Assembly: GCA_014529385.2 (NCBI GenBank)
Contig: CM043958.1
Coordinates: 157,892,793 to 157,956,792, forward strand
Origin: Adiantum capillus-veneris
Lineage: Eukaryota > Streptophyta > Polypodiopsida > Polypodiales > Pteridaceae
Reading direction: 5' to 3'
Length of the DNA: 64,000 nt
The position numbers and the translations under genes are program-made. Shown here one piece after another: positions 11,801 to 21,700 of the stretch. Within the stretch, counting starts at the first letter, position 1. Every line of letters starts with the position of its first letter. A model generated the notes under the pieces. It did not search any database and was not told the origin of the DNA. It saw only the letters and a list, made by a program, of their open reading frames with translations.

Positions 11801-12149
11801 TCTGAATGGATGTTGCCAACTCATACACTCTTCTTGTGTCTACACCTGATGGTCTCGAGGTGAAGAACCTGTGTAAGTCAGCCTTTTCCAGGTATCTGCT
11901 GATGTTCTCTGATCTGCTATAATCCACTAATTCTCGTGGGATCATAGGTACATCGACCGATTGCCCTTGAGGATCTCTGAAAGTCCCCTGGTAGATCTTT
12001 ATTCCCTCTTTTTCTGGTACTGCTTCCTCCACCCAAGTCTTGGTTGGCTTGAGGGTTTCTGTTGGAATATCAAAAGGTTCTGCTTCTGCAAGAGCATCCT
12101 TGATGGTTGGTCTTTTTCTCTTAGTTGCCGATGACTTAGCGGAATCCAT
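8892..12149 (-). CDS. ORF2 of element A, 1085-aa coiled-coil protein
   Basis: An uninterrupted frame from ATG to stop, placed after pol and just before the 3' PPT, where some plant gypsy elements carry an extra or env-like gene. It has no signal peptide and no membrane segment, so an envelope role is unlikely. The first 35 residues are basic (TKRKRP). Residues about 60-300 look globular, with a block LYNQFFHVCSKRPQKYTTPP that is also found in element B. A charged, lysine- and glutamate-rich middle follows (300-580), then a long coiled coil (about 590-790) and a C-terminal globular part (about 840-1085). The N-terminal block loosely recalls plant transposon-associated domains, but I cannot name a family. 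A splice acceptor lies 5 nt before the ATG. Nuclear or particle-associated roles are both possible. Confidence 0.85.
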   Translation of the reverse strand: MDSAKSSATKRKRPTIKDALAEAEPFDIPTETLKPTKTWVEEAVPEKEGIKIYQGTFRDPQGQSVDVPMIPRELVDYSRSENISRYLEKADLHRFFTSRPSGVDTRRVYELATSIQKDGKATLTAMDGETVEVQITPQLIADALKLHNKGSSVRERREAIEVYGSKKQNTTYGDMADQRAATLCRLYNQFFHVCSKRPQKYTTPPHAIATTITWALKSNMPKEVNYAQYIHEQVIAMHNQKPKYIGGGEILTRIAYEAIGARDQGPQIPSQNEWLREADEEEEQQEVSKRASTRARRKLEIVSEPEEAVDEPLKKKVKKKADPKQTKSQKYARMERLVEQFRAKRALKGDFEEMWVPDPSKVGTSSARPHVDQYDQYIRAYEESEAILEQQPVEPYTEEEVQILKAELQKDDKGKKKVNESTEPQEKDGQANKGKAKVTEDNQPSFTVVPSPKKMEIIVEETTIEIETEVMEKPEAGTKEKEIDPVQQKKDDYEDLVAIGYSEEEALEAVYGISLRKQDDRKGTKEKTKGTMESEEKMDEPKPLEVVVERAVKLTDEDEKDMHMVHELLSKIKERSRAKEVALETAKQKEAELQKKLENAMTESESHKASLYDAENERDGLILQLAEASREVTSSQEAKERIEDELEAAKDELIELRERVELQERSIMRLRTTPRASRAGTEQEGALVPALEDQVRSLQRELRLEQVQRLHMAEGSLAAEERLTSENQTLRTENEALHKQLQDLQEQQRRETETPQEEAGGAAIELPETGEATTIEDSAPVQEVASTSGISEEEEQRLQDQIEKSTDESAKAEMEWERRLLISIRLQGLDTKVLHEEWMQPSLPFPLMKFEVIKTKKRIEEEQYVALYEGDITKDEQSKRIVDSQPRWRKGWLNKYPAYLIYLVEAPKEIREDATFCPVPRVRSWKEHGRIAEKKPNWLNYPRMPGPKTGERIGKAYMVKTLTGTIKLFTGSPDLSSQMLKKICRTLLACIEVFAPDKATTSSLLSTADTVTDMMYDLSLQPSPKVLHLLYQRIMFLPSFHMQTFEEAFYTGFFTHESKIFGPTLTIGNLRYESQLQMLKTTGLY

Positions 12150-12153
12150 GGAT

Positions 12154-12180
12154 CCTGTAACTCCAATTTCAGAAGTTAGC
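12154..12180 (-). promoter_or_regulatory. Putative splice acceptor upstream of ORF2 (A)
   Basis: On the minus strand a branch-like GCTAACTT is followed about 20 nt later by GGAGTTACAG, then GATCC and the ORF2 ATG. Element B has the same layout: CTAACTTT, then CTTAACAG, five bases, ATG. The conserved 5-nt gap in two diverged elements favours a real 3' splice site feeding ORF2. Confidence 0.55.
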
Positions 12181-12316
12181 GTCTTTTTAGTACTGAAAGC
12201 CGAAATGAAGCTTTTAACTATTCAAATGACTTGAAAATTGAAACATGAGCTATTCAGGGCCTAAGGATGCAATGTAAGGTGAAAAAATATGCAAACAGGG
12301 CTCAAAAACATGCTTG

Positions 12317-13326
12317 AGACATCATACGCGTATGATGTCTTTTGTGTCAGAATGACTTCATATTGGTTGTGCTTGTAGCTGATAGTGTATACATGAGTAT
12401 CATATGCTTGGATTTGAGTTTGGATCCCATTTGGTCAAGTTTTGGCCAGTTTAGTCCAGTTCAGGCTCTTGGCAAAATTTTGAAAGGGAAATGGATTTTA
12501 TGATCCAAATTGGGTAAAACTTGGTGGATTACTTTCAAATGGCATGTAGAACACTTCTGTTTGGTGGTTGAAGCCCTTAGATGCCAAAATCACATAGTGA
12601 GACATCATACGCGTATGATGTCTTTTGGTGCATTTTTGGACCAATTTTCTCTATAAGCTTGGATTTGGCTTTAGATAGGCTTATTCAGTGGATTTATGAA
12701 GTTTGGATAGATTTTGCGCTAAAAATGGCTCTGGAGACATCATACGCGTATGATGTCTTTTTCATCAATTTTTCATGGGATTGGTTCTGTGGACTCTCCA
12801 TGTGCTAGTGAAGGACTGTTTATACTCAAATCTTGGTTTGGACTTGAATATGTTGGATTTGGGACAAAAATAGGCTTTGTATGAAGGATTTTCTCTTAAT
12901 TGGGCTAATGGGGTGATCCACTTGACCAAATGGTTCCAAACTTCATATGTAGCATGTATTAGATATATATAATGGATGTATGATGACAAATGAGCATTTT
13001 TGGCTCTGTAAGTGCAAATAGACATTATACGCGTATGATGTCTTTTTGTCAAAATGGTGCTTTTTGGTTCCAGATAGCTTGTAGATGTGTTAATCAACAA
13101 TCCTACAAAGTTTCAATGAGTTTGGAGTTATTTTGACAAAATTAGGACCAAAAATCAATTTTATGGCCTACTTTGCGTCTTTTTGGTTTTCCTTGGGTTT
13201 TCTAACTCCAATTCTCATGATACTTGGTTCATAGGATGTGATTAACATGTGGAATGAGGCTATGCACTCAAATGTTGAAATGGATGTGAAAATCATGCTG
13301 TGAGACATCATACGCGTATGATGTCT
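12317..13326 (-). repeat. Palindrome cluster upstream of ORF2 (A), 5 copies
   Basis: Five 24-bp copies made of the half-site AGACATCATACG plus its reverse complement, at 12317-12340, 12600-12623, 12735-12758, 13020-13043 and 13303-13326. Four are perfect palindromes; the 13020 copy has one change (CATTATA). Starts are spaced 283, 135, 285 and 283 bp. Surrounding bases are partly conserved too, for example GTTCAGGCTCTTGGCAAAATTTT near 12457, which resembles sequence in the leader cluster. The nearest copy ends 168 bp before the ORF2 ATG. Possible roles are protein binding at DNA level or paired RNA structure. Confidence 0.95.
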
Positions 13327-13663
13327 TTTCTTGAAATGTTGGTCTTTTTGTGCAAAGAATGCTTTGTGCTAGTGCCCTAAGCCCTGCTAACTAGTTTTCA
13401 ACTTAAAAAGTCATCAGTTTAGCTAAAAAGCCCCCTTATAGGCATTTCAGTCTCCGAAGTCGTCTTTTTGCCTTGGAGTTGAATTTCTTCAACTTTTCTT
13501 CTTGAGAGTTGCATTTCCAGCTCATTGGATATGTTGTGAAGCCATCCAGTTGGTTGGACTTGACTTTGGCTCCCCGTTCTCCATCTTTATCCATTTGGTT
13601 GCTCGAAAGCGTCTTTTTCACCATCGGTAAGTGAATCAGCTTTCTTTTGGGTTTTGCTTGCAA

Positions 13664-13685
13664 ACATAAGTCATCCATGTATATT
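13664..13685 (-). other. 22-nt exact copy of the RT YMDD segment
   Basis: These 22 bases, including TCATCCATGTATATT, are identical to 18705-18726, which encode the YMDD catalytic block of the same element's reverse transcriptase. Flanking bases differ on both sides. It sits in non-coding DNA between pol and ORF2. A chance match of this length within one element is very unlikely. Its function, if any, is unknown. Confidence 0.8.
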
Positions 13686-14126
13686 GAAACTGCTTGTGAA
13701 GTTTCATGTCATTTGGTCGTCAATTTTAGCCGTTATGCCAAAATGACGCTTTGTGTGTCCACAGCCGAATCGGTTGTTCCGACCTACTTTTGGTGGTCCA
13801 AACCTGGAGATACTCCATGGTTGCATTTCCCTCGATGTTGTTAAGCTTCCTGAGAAGTTTTGTGTCGTTCCGACAACTTTTTTCTGTTTGCCTCTTGCAG
13901 GCTCTGTTGACCTAGGGTTTTTCCAGTCGTTCTTTCTCGAGCTTTGAGTGCTAGAAACTCATCTCCTATACTAGGGTAACCCACCTCTAAGTTCTTGCAA
14001 AGTTTGGTTAGGCGGTTGTGCCCCTACCTAGCGTTCTTCCCCATTCCCCGTCTGCTCTTGTTTCTTGGTTTTGGTGAGTTTTCGCGACAAAAGTTAACGA
14101 TAAGCATCAAAAGCTTATGGCAACGA

Positions 14127-14270
14127 GTCTACCTCTCATGTCTGGTGTCCTCTGAGCTCTCGTAGCAGTCGTAGAAGGCGGTAGAAGGCCGGATGCTCCT
14201 GTGTGCTCTTTGCTCTCTCCAAGAAGGTAATAGTGGAAATGAGCTTGATAGTGAAGTGAAAAATACTTAA
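14127..14270 (-). promoter_or_regulatory. Putative internal promoter and splice donor (A)
   Basis: On the minus strand a TATTTTT stretch (about 14259-14265) is followed about 130 nt later by GACATGAGAG/GTAGAC, a possible 5' splice site with the intron starting at 14132. Element B has GACATGAGAG/GTAAGT at the matching place (45128), with a TATA-like stretch 139 nt before it. In B's LTR the TATAAAA-to-donor distance is 149 nt. Together these suggest a second transcription start for ORF2. A's own TATA-like stretch is weak. Confidence 0.4.
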
Positions 14271-14925
14271 CTCGGGCTTCCCGGATCACTTGTTACCAAA
14301 TTTGACATGTGCTCCTATCTCGTCGTGAAATGCACTTTAGGATTTGAAATTTCTCAATTTGGACTCCGTTTGACCTGTTTCTGAGAAATCTGTCCACTTT
14401 GCCAAAATTCTGTCATTTCGGGCTTTCCGCAACTTTTTCAGAATTGTACCCATTTTTACCATGGGTTGCCCTTGTCATTAGGACCATCACCATCTATTCT
14501 TTTCTTTTTTCCGATCTCATTTCACCTGCTTTTTTATTTTTCTTTTATTTTTATTAAGAAAATCATAAAAAATAAAGGAAAATAGCAAATTGAAGCCAAA
14601 AAATTACAAACATACACGATAAATAGCTGGTAACCCTGTGTATATGAATATACACTTCTTTGTGATTTTTGGACTTGGATTACCACTTTTTTCCACTTTT
14701 TAGCTCCAAAAACACTCTTATTTAGTGATATTTACACATCTAGAGACCCAAATTCATCATTTGATCTCTTCTTGTTGCAAAACAAGGTATATAAGGGCAT
14801 AAATATTATCAATATCCGCAATCAAACACAAAAAATTGCAAAATCATGTAAGACACTGCCCTTGTAATATAATTTTTGTTTTTCTTTGTTTTTTCCGCTT
14901 GTAGCTGCTTTGTAGCTCCTGTATA
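14271..14925 (-). other. AT-rich spacer between internal PPT and ORF2 unit (A)
   Basis: No coding frame was recognised. The minus strand contains TATATA near 14786-14794 and runs of A-rich sequence. By position it corresponds to the stretch of B that begins TGTTAACG after its internal PPT, so it may be a decayed LTR-like or promoter segment. Confidence 0.35.
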
Positions 14926-14938
14926 CCTCCCCCCCTCC
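14926..14938 (-). other. Internal polypurine tract (A)
   Basis: On the minus strand GGAGGGGGGGAGG follows the end of the pol tail. Its first 12 bases are identical to the 3' PPT at 8843-8854. It could act as a second plus-strand primer, like the central PPT of some retroelements, or mark the seam of an ancient fusion of two elements. Element B has a purine tract at the same place. Confidence 0.7.
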
Positions 14939-14960
14939 TAGTCTGAGTCCTCCCGGACGA

Positions 14961-15733
14961 CTATGAAGTGTCTGTGGGTGAAGCATTGTAGTTGTTTTGG
15001 TCATAAGTTCCCAATGTAATTGTAGAGCGATGATACAACAGTCTTTCCAATAAAGCTGCTCTTTGTTTGATTGAAGGATTGGTGGTCGGGTTTTGGGTTG
15101 GTTTTGGCACTTCGGTAGTAGAATCAGTAGATGGATTCTTCGTTACCTTGTTGTCTTTTTTTACAATCCAAATCTGCTTCCGCTTGCTTGTGCTTGCCAC
15201 AAACTCTTTGCGACCCAAACCTGCTTTGTTCTGTGTGTTGATTTCCTCGCCTTGAAATACCTAGGAGTTTCCGTTGATTGTATTGAAGGGAGTTCCTTTT
15301 TACAAATCTTTGGGATCCAAATTTGCTTGCTGTAGCTTTGTGCCGTCATGAACTTCTTTGGAATCCAGATCTGTTTCACTGTCCTTGATTGTCTGGGATC
15401 ACTCTGTTGTCTGGTATTGAAGACTCTGTTTTCCACCTTTTTGTTCTCTGGCACAGCCTTTTTTGGTCTCCATACCAACTTTGACTCCGTTTTTTCCAAG
15501 GTTGAGCTGTTATAATATTGCTTGTCTTCCTTATCCAATGTTGAGAATTCCTCGTCGAAGAGTAATCCGGTTGTATAGAAACTTTTGGTTGCCATTGCTT
15601 CTCTTTTTCTCTGTTTGTTGTTTGCCCTTGTCCGTGGATTCTTCCTTTGGAGTTGGCTCTGCTCCTTTGGTGAACTTAACTGATTGACTTTCACCTTCGT
15701 ATTTGATAAGCACTGATTTAGAACTCCAGTCAA
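14961..15733 (-). pseudogene. IW[IV]PK-repeat tail of element A polyprotein, frame-broken
   Basis: Downstream of the gag-pol stop the reading continues in another frame (15733-15161) and then back in the first frame (15218-14961). The tail is basic and carries five copies of a motif centred on a tryptophan: LVWRPKK, QIWIPKK, QIWIPKI, QVWVAKS and QIWIVKK. The same motif follows the second protease domain in B (QIWVPKA, QIWMPKT), in C (QMWIPKS) and in decayed form in D. Two compensating single-base shifts in an otherwise intact element may be mutations, assembly errors or translational recoding. The function of the motif is unknown to me. Confidence 0.65.
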
Positions 15734-18700
15734 TCATTGCATTGTATTGCTTCTGCCATGGTTGTCCTAGCAATAATGGATGTTGTGTAGCTTGGTCTTC
15801 AACCACGTAAAACATATGAGGATACACATATTGGTTAATCTGTATATGTAAAACTGTGCATCCGACAGTTTTGATTGCATTCTCAGAGTAACTCTTTAAC
15901 TCTTGCTTGGCAGTTTGTAGTTTAGTGTCATTTGTCAATTGTCTATACAAACTGAGTGAAAGTAGGTTAGCTTGAGCTCCTGAATCCAATAGTGCTCTGG
16001 CTTTGATTTGGTTGGTCCCTACTTTGCATTCAATGATGGGTTCTTCTTTGTCATTCCCCATTTCTGTTATACTGACTGCGTTTATTCGTATTGCTCCTTC
16101 ATTGCGCTGTTTCTGACGCAGTAGTCTTCTTTTCTCCATTCTTTCCTTCGCCTCAGCTTGCGCTTCCTCTACAATCTTTTTCTTTTTTTGGACACGCAGC
16201 TTTTCTTGATGTATTTTGAGAAGCATGTCTTGGGTTAGCGGCAAAAGATACTTTTTCACTCTGCATCCACTAATCCAATTGGGCATTTCTTCTCCGTCTA
16301 ATGTAGCAAGCTTGACGGCTCCACTTGGTGATAGATCTTTAATCACCAGAGGTCCCATCCCTCGCTTTTTAAGCTTTTTAGCATGCTGTTTCAGAGTGTA
16401 AACTAGGACATAGTCCCCAACTTTAAACTCTTTAGTCCGCACATGCTTATCAAAAAATTCCTTTTGTCGCCTTTTTTGAGCGTAGATGGAAGCTACTGCT
16501 TTTAGGCGAAGCTCATCTAGCTTTTCCAGGTCATCTATTCTATCAGAGAGCTCGTGCCCTGTCCACTCTAGATCCTTAGCCACCCTTAAGGTTGAAATCA
16601 AGAATTCTATTGGCAAGATAGCATTTAGCCCAAAAACCATGTTATATGGGGTCGTTCCTATTGATGTTTTATATGCTACCCTATATGCCCATAATGTTGA
16701 ATGTAACTTTTGGTCCCAGTCAGTTCTCGACTCAGATACAATCTTCGTGAGGACCGTACATATGGTTTTGTTTGTTGCTTCAGCTTGTCCGTTTGCTTGT
16801 GGATGATACGGGGCTGATTTCCTATGGATTACCATGAATTCATCTAGAAGGATCTCTATCACTTCATTTATGAAATGTGTGCCTCGATCACTCACAATTT
16901 CTATTGGCAATCCATATCGTACAAAGACGTATTCATACAGAAATTGTGCCGTGGTCCTGGCATCTGCTTTTTGAGTTGCCTTTGCTTCGACCCACTTTGT
17001 TAGATAGTCTGTAGCCACAATGATGTATTGTGCATGAGTCTTATATGCAGGAGGTGAAATGGGTCCGACATAATCAATCCCCCATTTTGCAAAAGCCCTT
17101 GCCCCCATCATTGGTCTAAGCGGCATATCATCTCTTTTAAGTGGTACTTTGGTCCGCTGACAGTCATCACACCTTTTAACGTATTCCTCAGCGTCCATAT
17201 GTAATGTTGGCCACCATATTCCTGCAGCTAAGACAAGTTTTGCTGTCTTATCACCTGAGAAATGGCCTCCACCTACTCCTCCATGAGCTTGCTCTAGGAT
17301 TATCACATACTCAGACTCTGATGCGCAAATCCTAAGCTGGTTGTCTTTACCTCTCTTATAGAGTTGATCTCCTATTAAAGCGTAATCTCTAGCTTCTGTC
17401 TCTACAGATTTCTGACGAGCTTTTGACGTTCCTTCTGGGAAAGTTCTATTTGTGAGATATTCAACAATATACTGACTCCATTCTGGAGCGATCATTATCT
17501 GATATAATGTTGAATACTCGGCTGGCGGTTTTGATGAACATACAATACATACTGTGACGTATTCATGTACGCTTTCTTTCATTCCTGGCCAATAGACTCC
17601 CAATTGTAACAAATTCCTATATGTGTTCCTTCTTGAACAATGAAATGCACATTCCTGAACATGTGCTTCGCCCAGATATATATTATATTCCTCAGGATTG
17701 ATGCATAGTCGTAAGACATGATCATTTCCCAATTGATACAACCTTCCTGCAATCAATTGAAGATTCTTGGATTGCTGAATAGCAATATGTTTCAGGTTGT
17801 ATTCTCTTCTATCAAACTCTCCTCCATAGGTTAATAGGTCAACGACATTTTGAGACCACTTAGGTATCATTTCTATGTTGAACAAGTACGCGTCTGGCAT
17901 GTCGTCATCTACTCCTATAGGGTCTTCTCCATTCGTTAATCGCGAAAGATGATCAGCTCTAAGATGTGTTTTTCCTTTCTTTACTACTACCGTGAAGTCG
18001 AATTCCAGTAAGATAATGAACCATCTCACTATTCTCCCGGTATTGCATGGTTTATTCACTAGGTAGAGCAAGGCTTGGTGATCCGTAAAAAACACAAACT
18101 TGTTGGCTAGAAGATAATGCCGAAATTTCTTCACAGCATAGATCATTCCTAATCCTTCTCGCTCTGTTGTGGTGTAATTCTTCTCTGCATTGTTGAGCTG
18201 TCGACTGGCGTAACAGATAGGAAAATCCATGTTTCCTTCTTCTGGCTGAGCCAGAATGCATCCTATTGCATATGCCGAAGCATCTATGTGCACATGGAAT
18301 ATCTTCTCCCAATCTGGTGATTTCAAGACTGGAGCAGTAATGAGTGCCTCTTTCAATTTCTTGAATGATTCCTCACACTCCTCTGTCCATTCAAAGTTCA
18401 CTATTAGCCTGTAAAGTGGTTGGCCTATTATAGCGTACATGTAAATGAATCGTCTATAATATCCACAATGTCCCATAAAGCTCTGTACTTGTTTCGCATT
18501 GGTTGGTCTAGGCATATCCACTATAACTTTTATCTTCTCTAAATCCGTGGATATTCCGTTTTGTGAGACAATATGTCCCAGAATTCTGCCCTGTCGGACC
18601 ATAAACACACATTTCTCAGGATTGAGACAAATGCGATATGTCCTACATTTCTCAAATACTTTTCTTAGGTGTTCTAGATGCTCATCTCTCAGTAGAGAAT

Positions 18701-21700
18701 GTACACATAAGTCATCCATGTATATTTCGAGAAACAGCCTTAAGTATTCTTTGAAAGCATGCGTCATCAGCCTCTGGAAGGTTGCGGGAGCATTGGTTAG
18801 ACCAAAAGGCATAACCCGATAAGCATAAATTCCCCACTCCGTTGCAAAAGCTGTTTTATGTTGATCTTCCAATGCTATGGCTAGCTGGTTATATCCTGAA
18901 AAACCATCAAGAAAGGAGTATGCTGTTTTCCCTGATACACGCTCTAGAACATGATCAGTTATCGGCAGGGGATAATTGTCCCTGATTGTTGCAGCATTCA
19001 CTTTCTTTAGGTTGACACACACTCGGAGTTTTCCGTTCTTCTTAGGTACTACCACAATCGGAGATACCCAATCGGTGTGTTCAATCTCGTATATGAATTC
19101 AGCTTCCATTAGCTTATCTATCTCTTCCTTGATTCGCTTAGCAAACGTATCATTATATGTGTATGGTCTCTGTCTGCTAGGCTTTGCGTCTTGTTTCAGT
19201 GGGATTGAGTGTTGGCATATCGATGGGTCAACTCCCCTTAAGTCCTTATAAGACCATGCAAACACATCCCTATACTCTCTGAGAAGACTCAAAAGTCTCT
19301 CTTCCTCGCTTGGAGACAAATCTGTGGCTATGTACACCGGTCTAGGCGTCTCACCTGGAGCTGCTAAATCAACTTTTTTTGCATCCTCCGGTCCGTCATA
19401 AGATTCGTTCTCCTTCCTCTCTCGAATAGGTGGGGTTAATATCACCTTCCTATCCTCTATTGTGAATTTCCTATAGTGAGAGGGAACATCCATGTTTTCC
19501 TTGATTTTGACGTTTTCGTCCTCTCCACTCTCAATTTCAGCTGTCCAAACTTCCTTCAGAGTTTTCTTGAGCTCTCTGTACTTGTTTCTACGTTCTAACT
19601 TGGACTCCGTGTATTCTCTATTGCGCTTGTTCTTTTCTGATTTTTCTGTTTCAGTTTTCGTTCCATTATTTTGAACTTGATTTCTTGAGCCTCTTTTGTC
19701 TTTTCGTAAGCTCTTTTGATCACTGCCTCTCATTCTTCCAGAAATCTTATCCTTAACACAATCTCCAGCCTTTACTAGCATTAGGCATTGATTTTTTCCT
19801 CTTATTCTAGGCATCGGATTGGTTCTAACCCCCTTTGTTTTTCTCTTTGCTCTATAGCGTTTCTGGCGTTGTTTAGTTTGGTTCGGAAAATCATAAAATC
19901 GGACATCCATTATAGTTTCTTCGTTTCCGCTTGAATTGTCCGTTGACTCGTTGTCTGCTTCATTTCCCCACTCCGGATGATTGGGAATGTCGTGAAACAC
20001 CTCTTCTTCATCTTCATTTTCCAGTGTATCGTTCTTTTCAGTTTCTTTTTTGAGTACAGTTCTCAACATGAAATACGGAACCACGTCGTACCCGTCCTTG
20101 TCGCAAAATTTCGTTGTGGGACCCTCCGGAATTGCACAAACATCTAGGGTTGCTAGAATGTGTGTCCATTCTAATGGTTCAAACGTGTCCTCTGGAAAGG
20201 GTTCTCCTATATAAGTTTCGTCTTCGATAGCCCTTTCTAAAACACATTCTTCTCGTTTCAAACTTCCACATTTCGAAGCTCCACACATCCATAACTCCTT
20301 GGGTTTACCTAACCAAGCTGGAAATTCGGATCCCGCCAAAGTAGCTGAATCAAACTCCTCTACCGGTGTTCGGTTCACATCTTTGTAGCTATGGTCTTTC
20401 AGGTTCACACGTGTAGTGGTTTCCATATTTCTCAAGTATATGTGATCGTAGCCCCAATCTTGGACCATTTTCAACTGTCTCATGAATGGTCTTCCCAATA
20501 TGATATCATAGTTATTCTCCTTGGCAAAATCGACAATAGCAAAAGTATGTTCGTATTCAATGCCGCAAGAAGTCACTACAACTTTCTCTAATAACCCCAT
20601 AGGTTTCTCCATGTGTCCATCTGCTAATTGGAGTTTCAACCTAGTCTTTCTTATTGCTGGTTTCCCCCATTTTTTCCAGATTTCTTTTGTAGCAATGGCT
20701 ACCCCAGCTCCGCTGTCTAGTATTGCCATCGTCTTCACTCCTTGGAATTCAACTGGTAAGGTTGTATTCCTCTCTTCACCTTCGCAATACTCTCCGACCT
20801 TGTTTAAGGGTACAGGCTTAGCGTTCTTTTGTGGCTTGCTCAGCTCCTCAATGCTCTCTTGCAATCTCGATGTTGGATCTTTTATCCCGAATTTCTCCAA
20901 GCATTTTCCTACAGTGGTCCACATATATGGTCTTAGCCTCAAAAGCTCAGCTAGAGTGATAGTGCATGTCACTGGTGTTGACAAAATCTCTATCAATCCT
21001 TGCGAGTCCATGACTTTTTCTGATGAGATTTTTTGTGAGGGAAGTGCTCTAATCTCGGATTTTGCTTCATACTCTCCTAAGTATGAAGGTAAGGTTTTCA
21101 GTGAATGAGGTTTGCTCTCCATTGTTCTAACAGAGCCCCCATCTCCCCAGTAAGATTGCAGATCCAAGTCCACTTGAGATCCTGCCTCAAATTCCACTAT
21201 GGGAGGATTCCTGATGTCCTTTTCCCAATTTGTCTGATTAGCTTGGCAACTTAGCTCGTTTGCAAAGTTTGCCTCTCTCACTTGTTTCCAAAATTCATTG
21301 TAATCCTCATCTTTTCCGTAAATCCTCTGTATGACTGGATGAAAACTCTCTATCTCGTGATCGGTTGTGTTCAATACTATACGGTCATCCTTTTGTGTAT
21401 TTTCAGGCTTTTGTGCACTGGGAGTCTTTTCAGCTACCCGTGAAACGATAGTCTCTTGCTGAATTGGGTTTTCCTTTCCACAATTCATTGTTTCTTTTGG
21501 TGGTTCTAATAAGGCTTGTGCAGTCTCGATCATTCTCTGGCACATTTCAAGTCTCTGCTTTTCCAATTCTGCGTTTGGGTATGTCATCCACCTCTGTTCT
21601 TGTGTTTGGTTGTTCTTTAACCTAGCTTCGTAAGCTCTCATCAGTGCGTCCAATGGTTCGTGTACTTTGTCGACTAGCACTGATCCTCCTGAGCTTAAGC

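Noticed and set aside
8892-12149. ORF2 as an envelope gene
   Set aside because: Position fits, but there is no signal peptide, no membrane segment and no glycoprotein pattern; it is a charged coiled-coil protein.
9734-12234. Plus-strand frames rich in Leu, Ser and Phe opposite ORF2
   Set aside because: They are antisense shadows of the Glu/Lys/Gln-rich ORF2 and contain no domain.
12317-13326. Palindromes read as a CRISPR array
   Set aside because: Repeats are self-complementary, spacing is about 285 or 130 bp, the spacers are partly alike, and the context is a plant retrotransposon.
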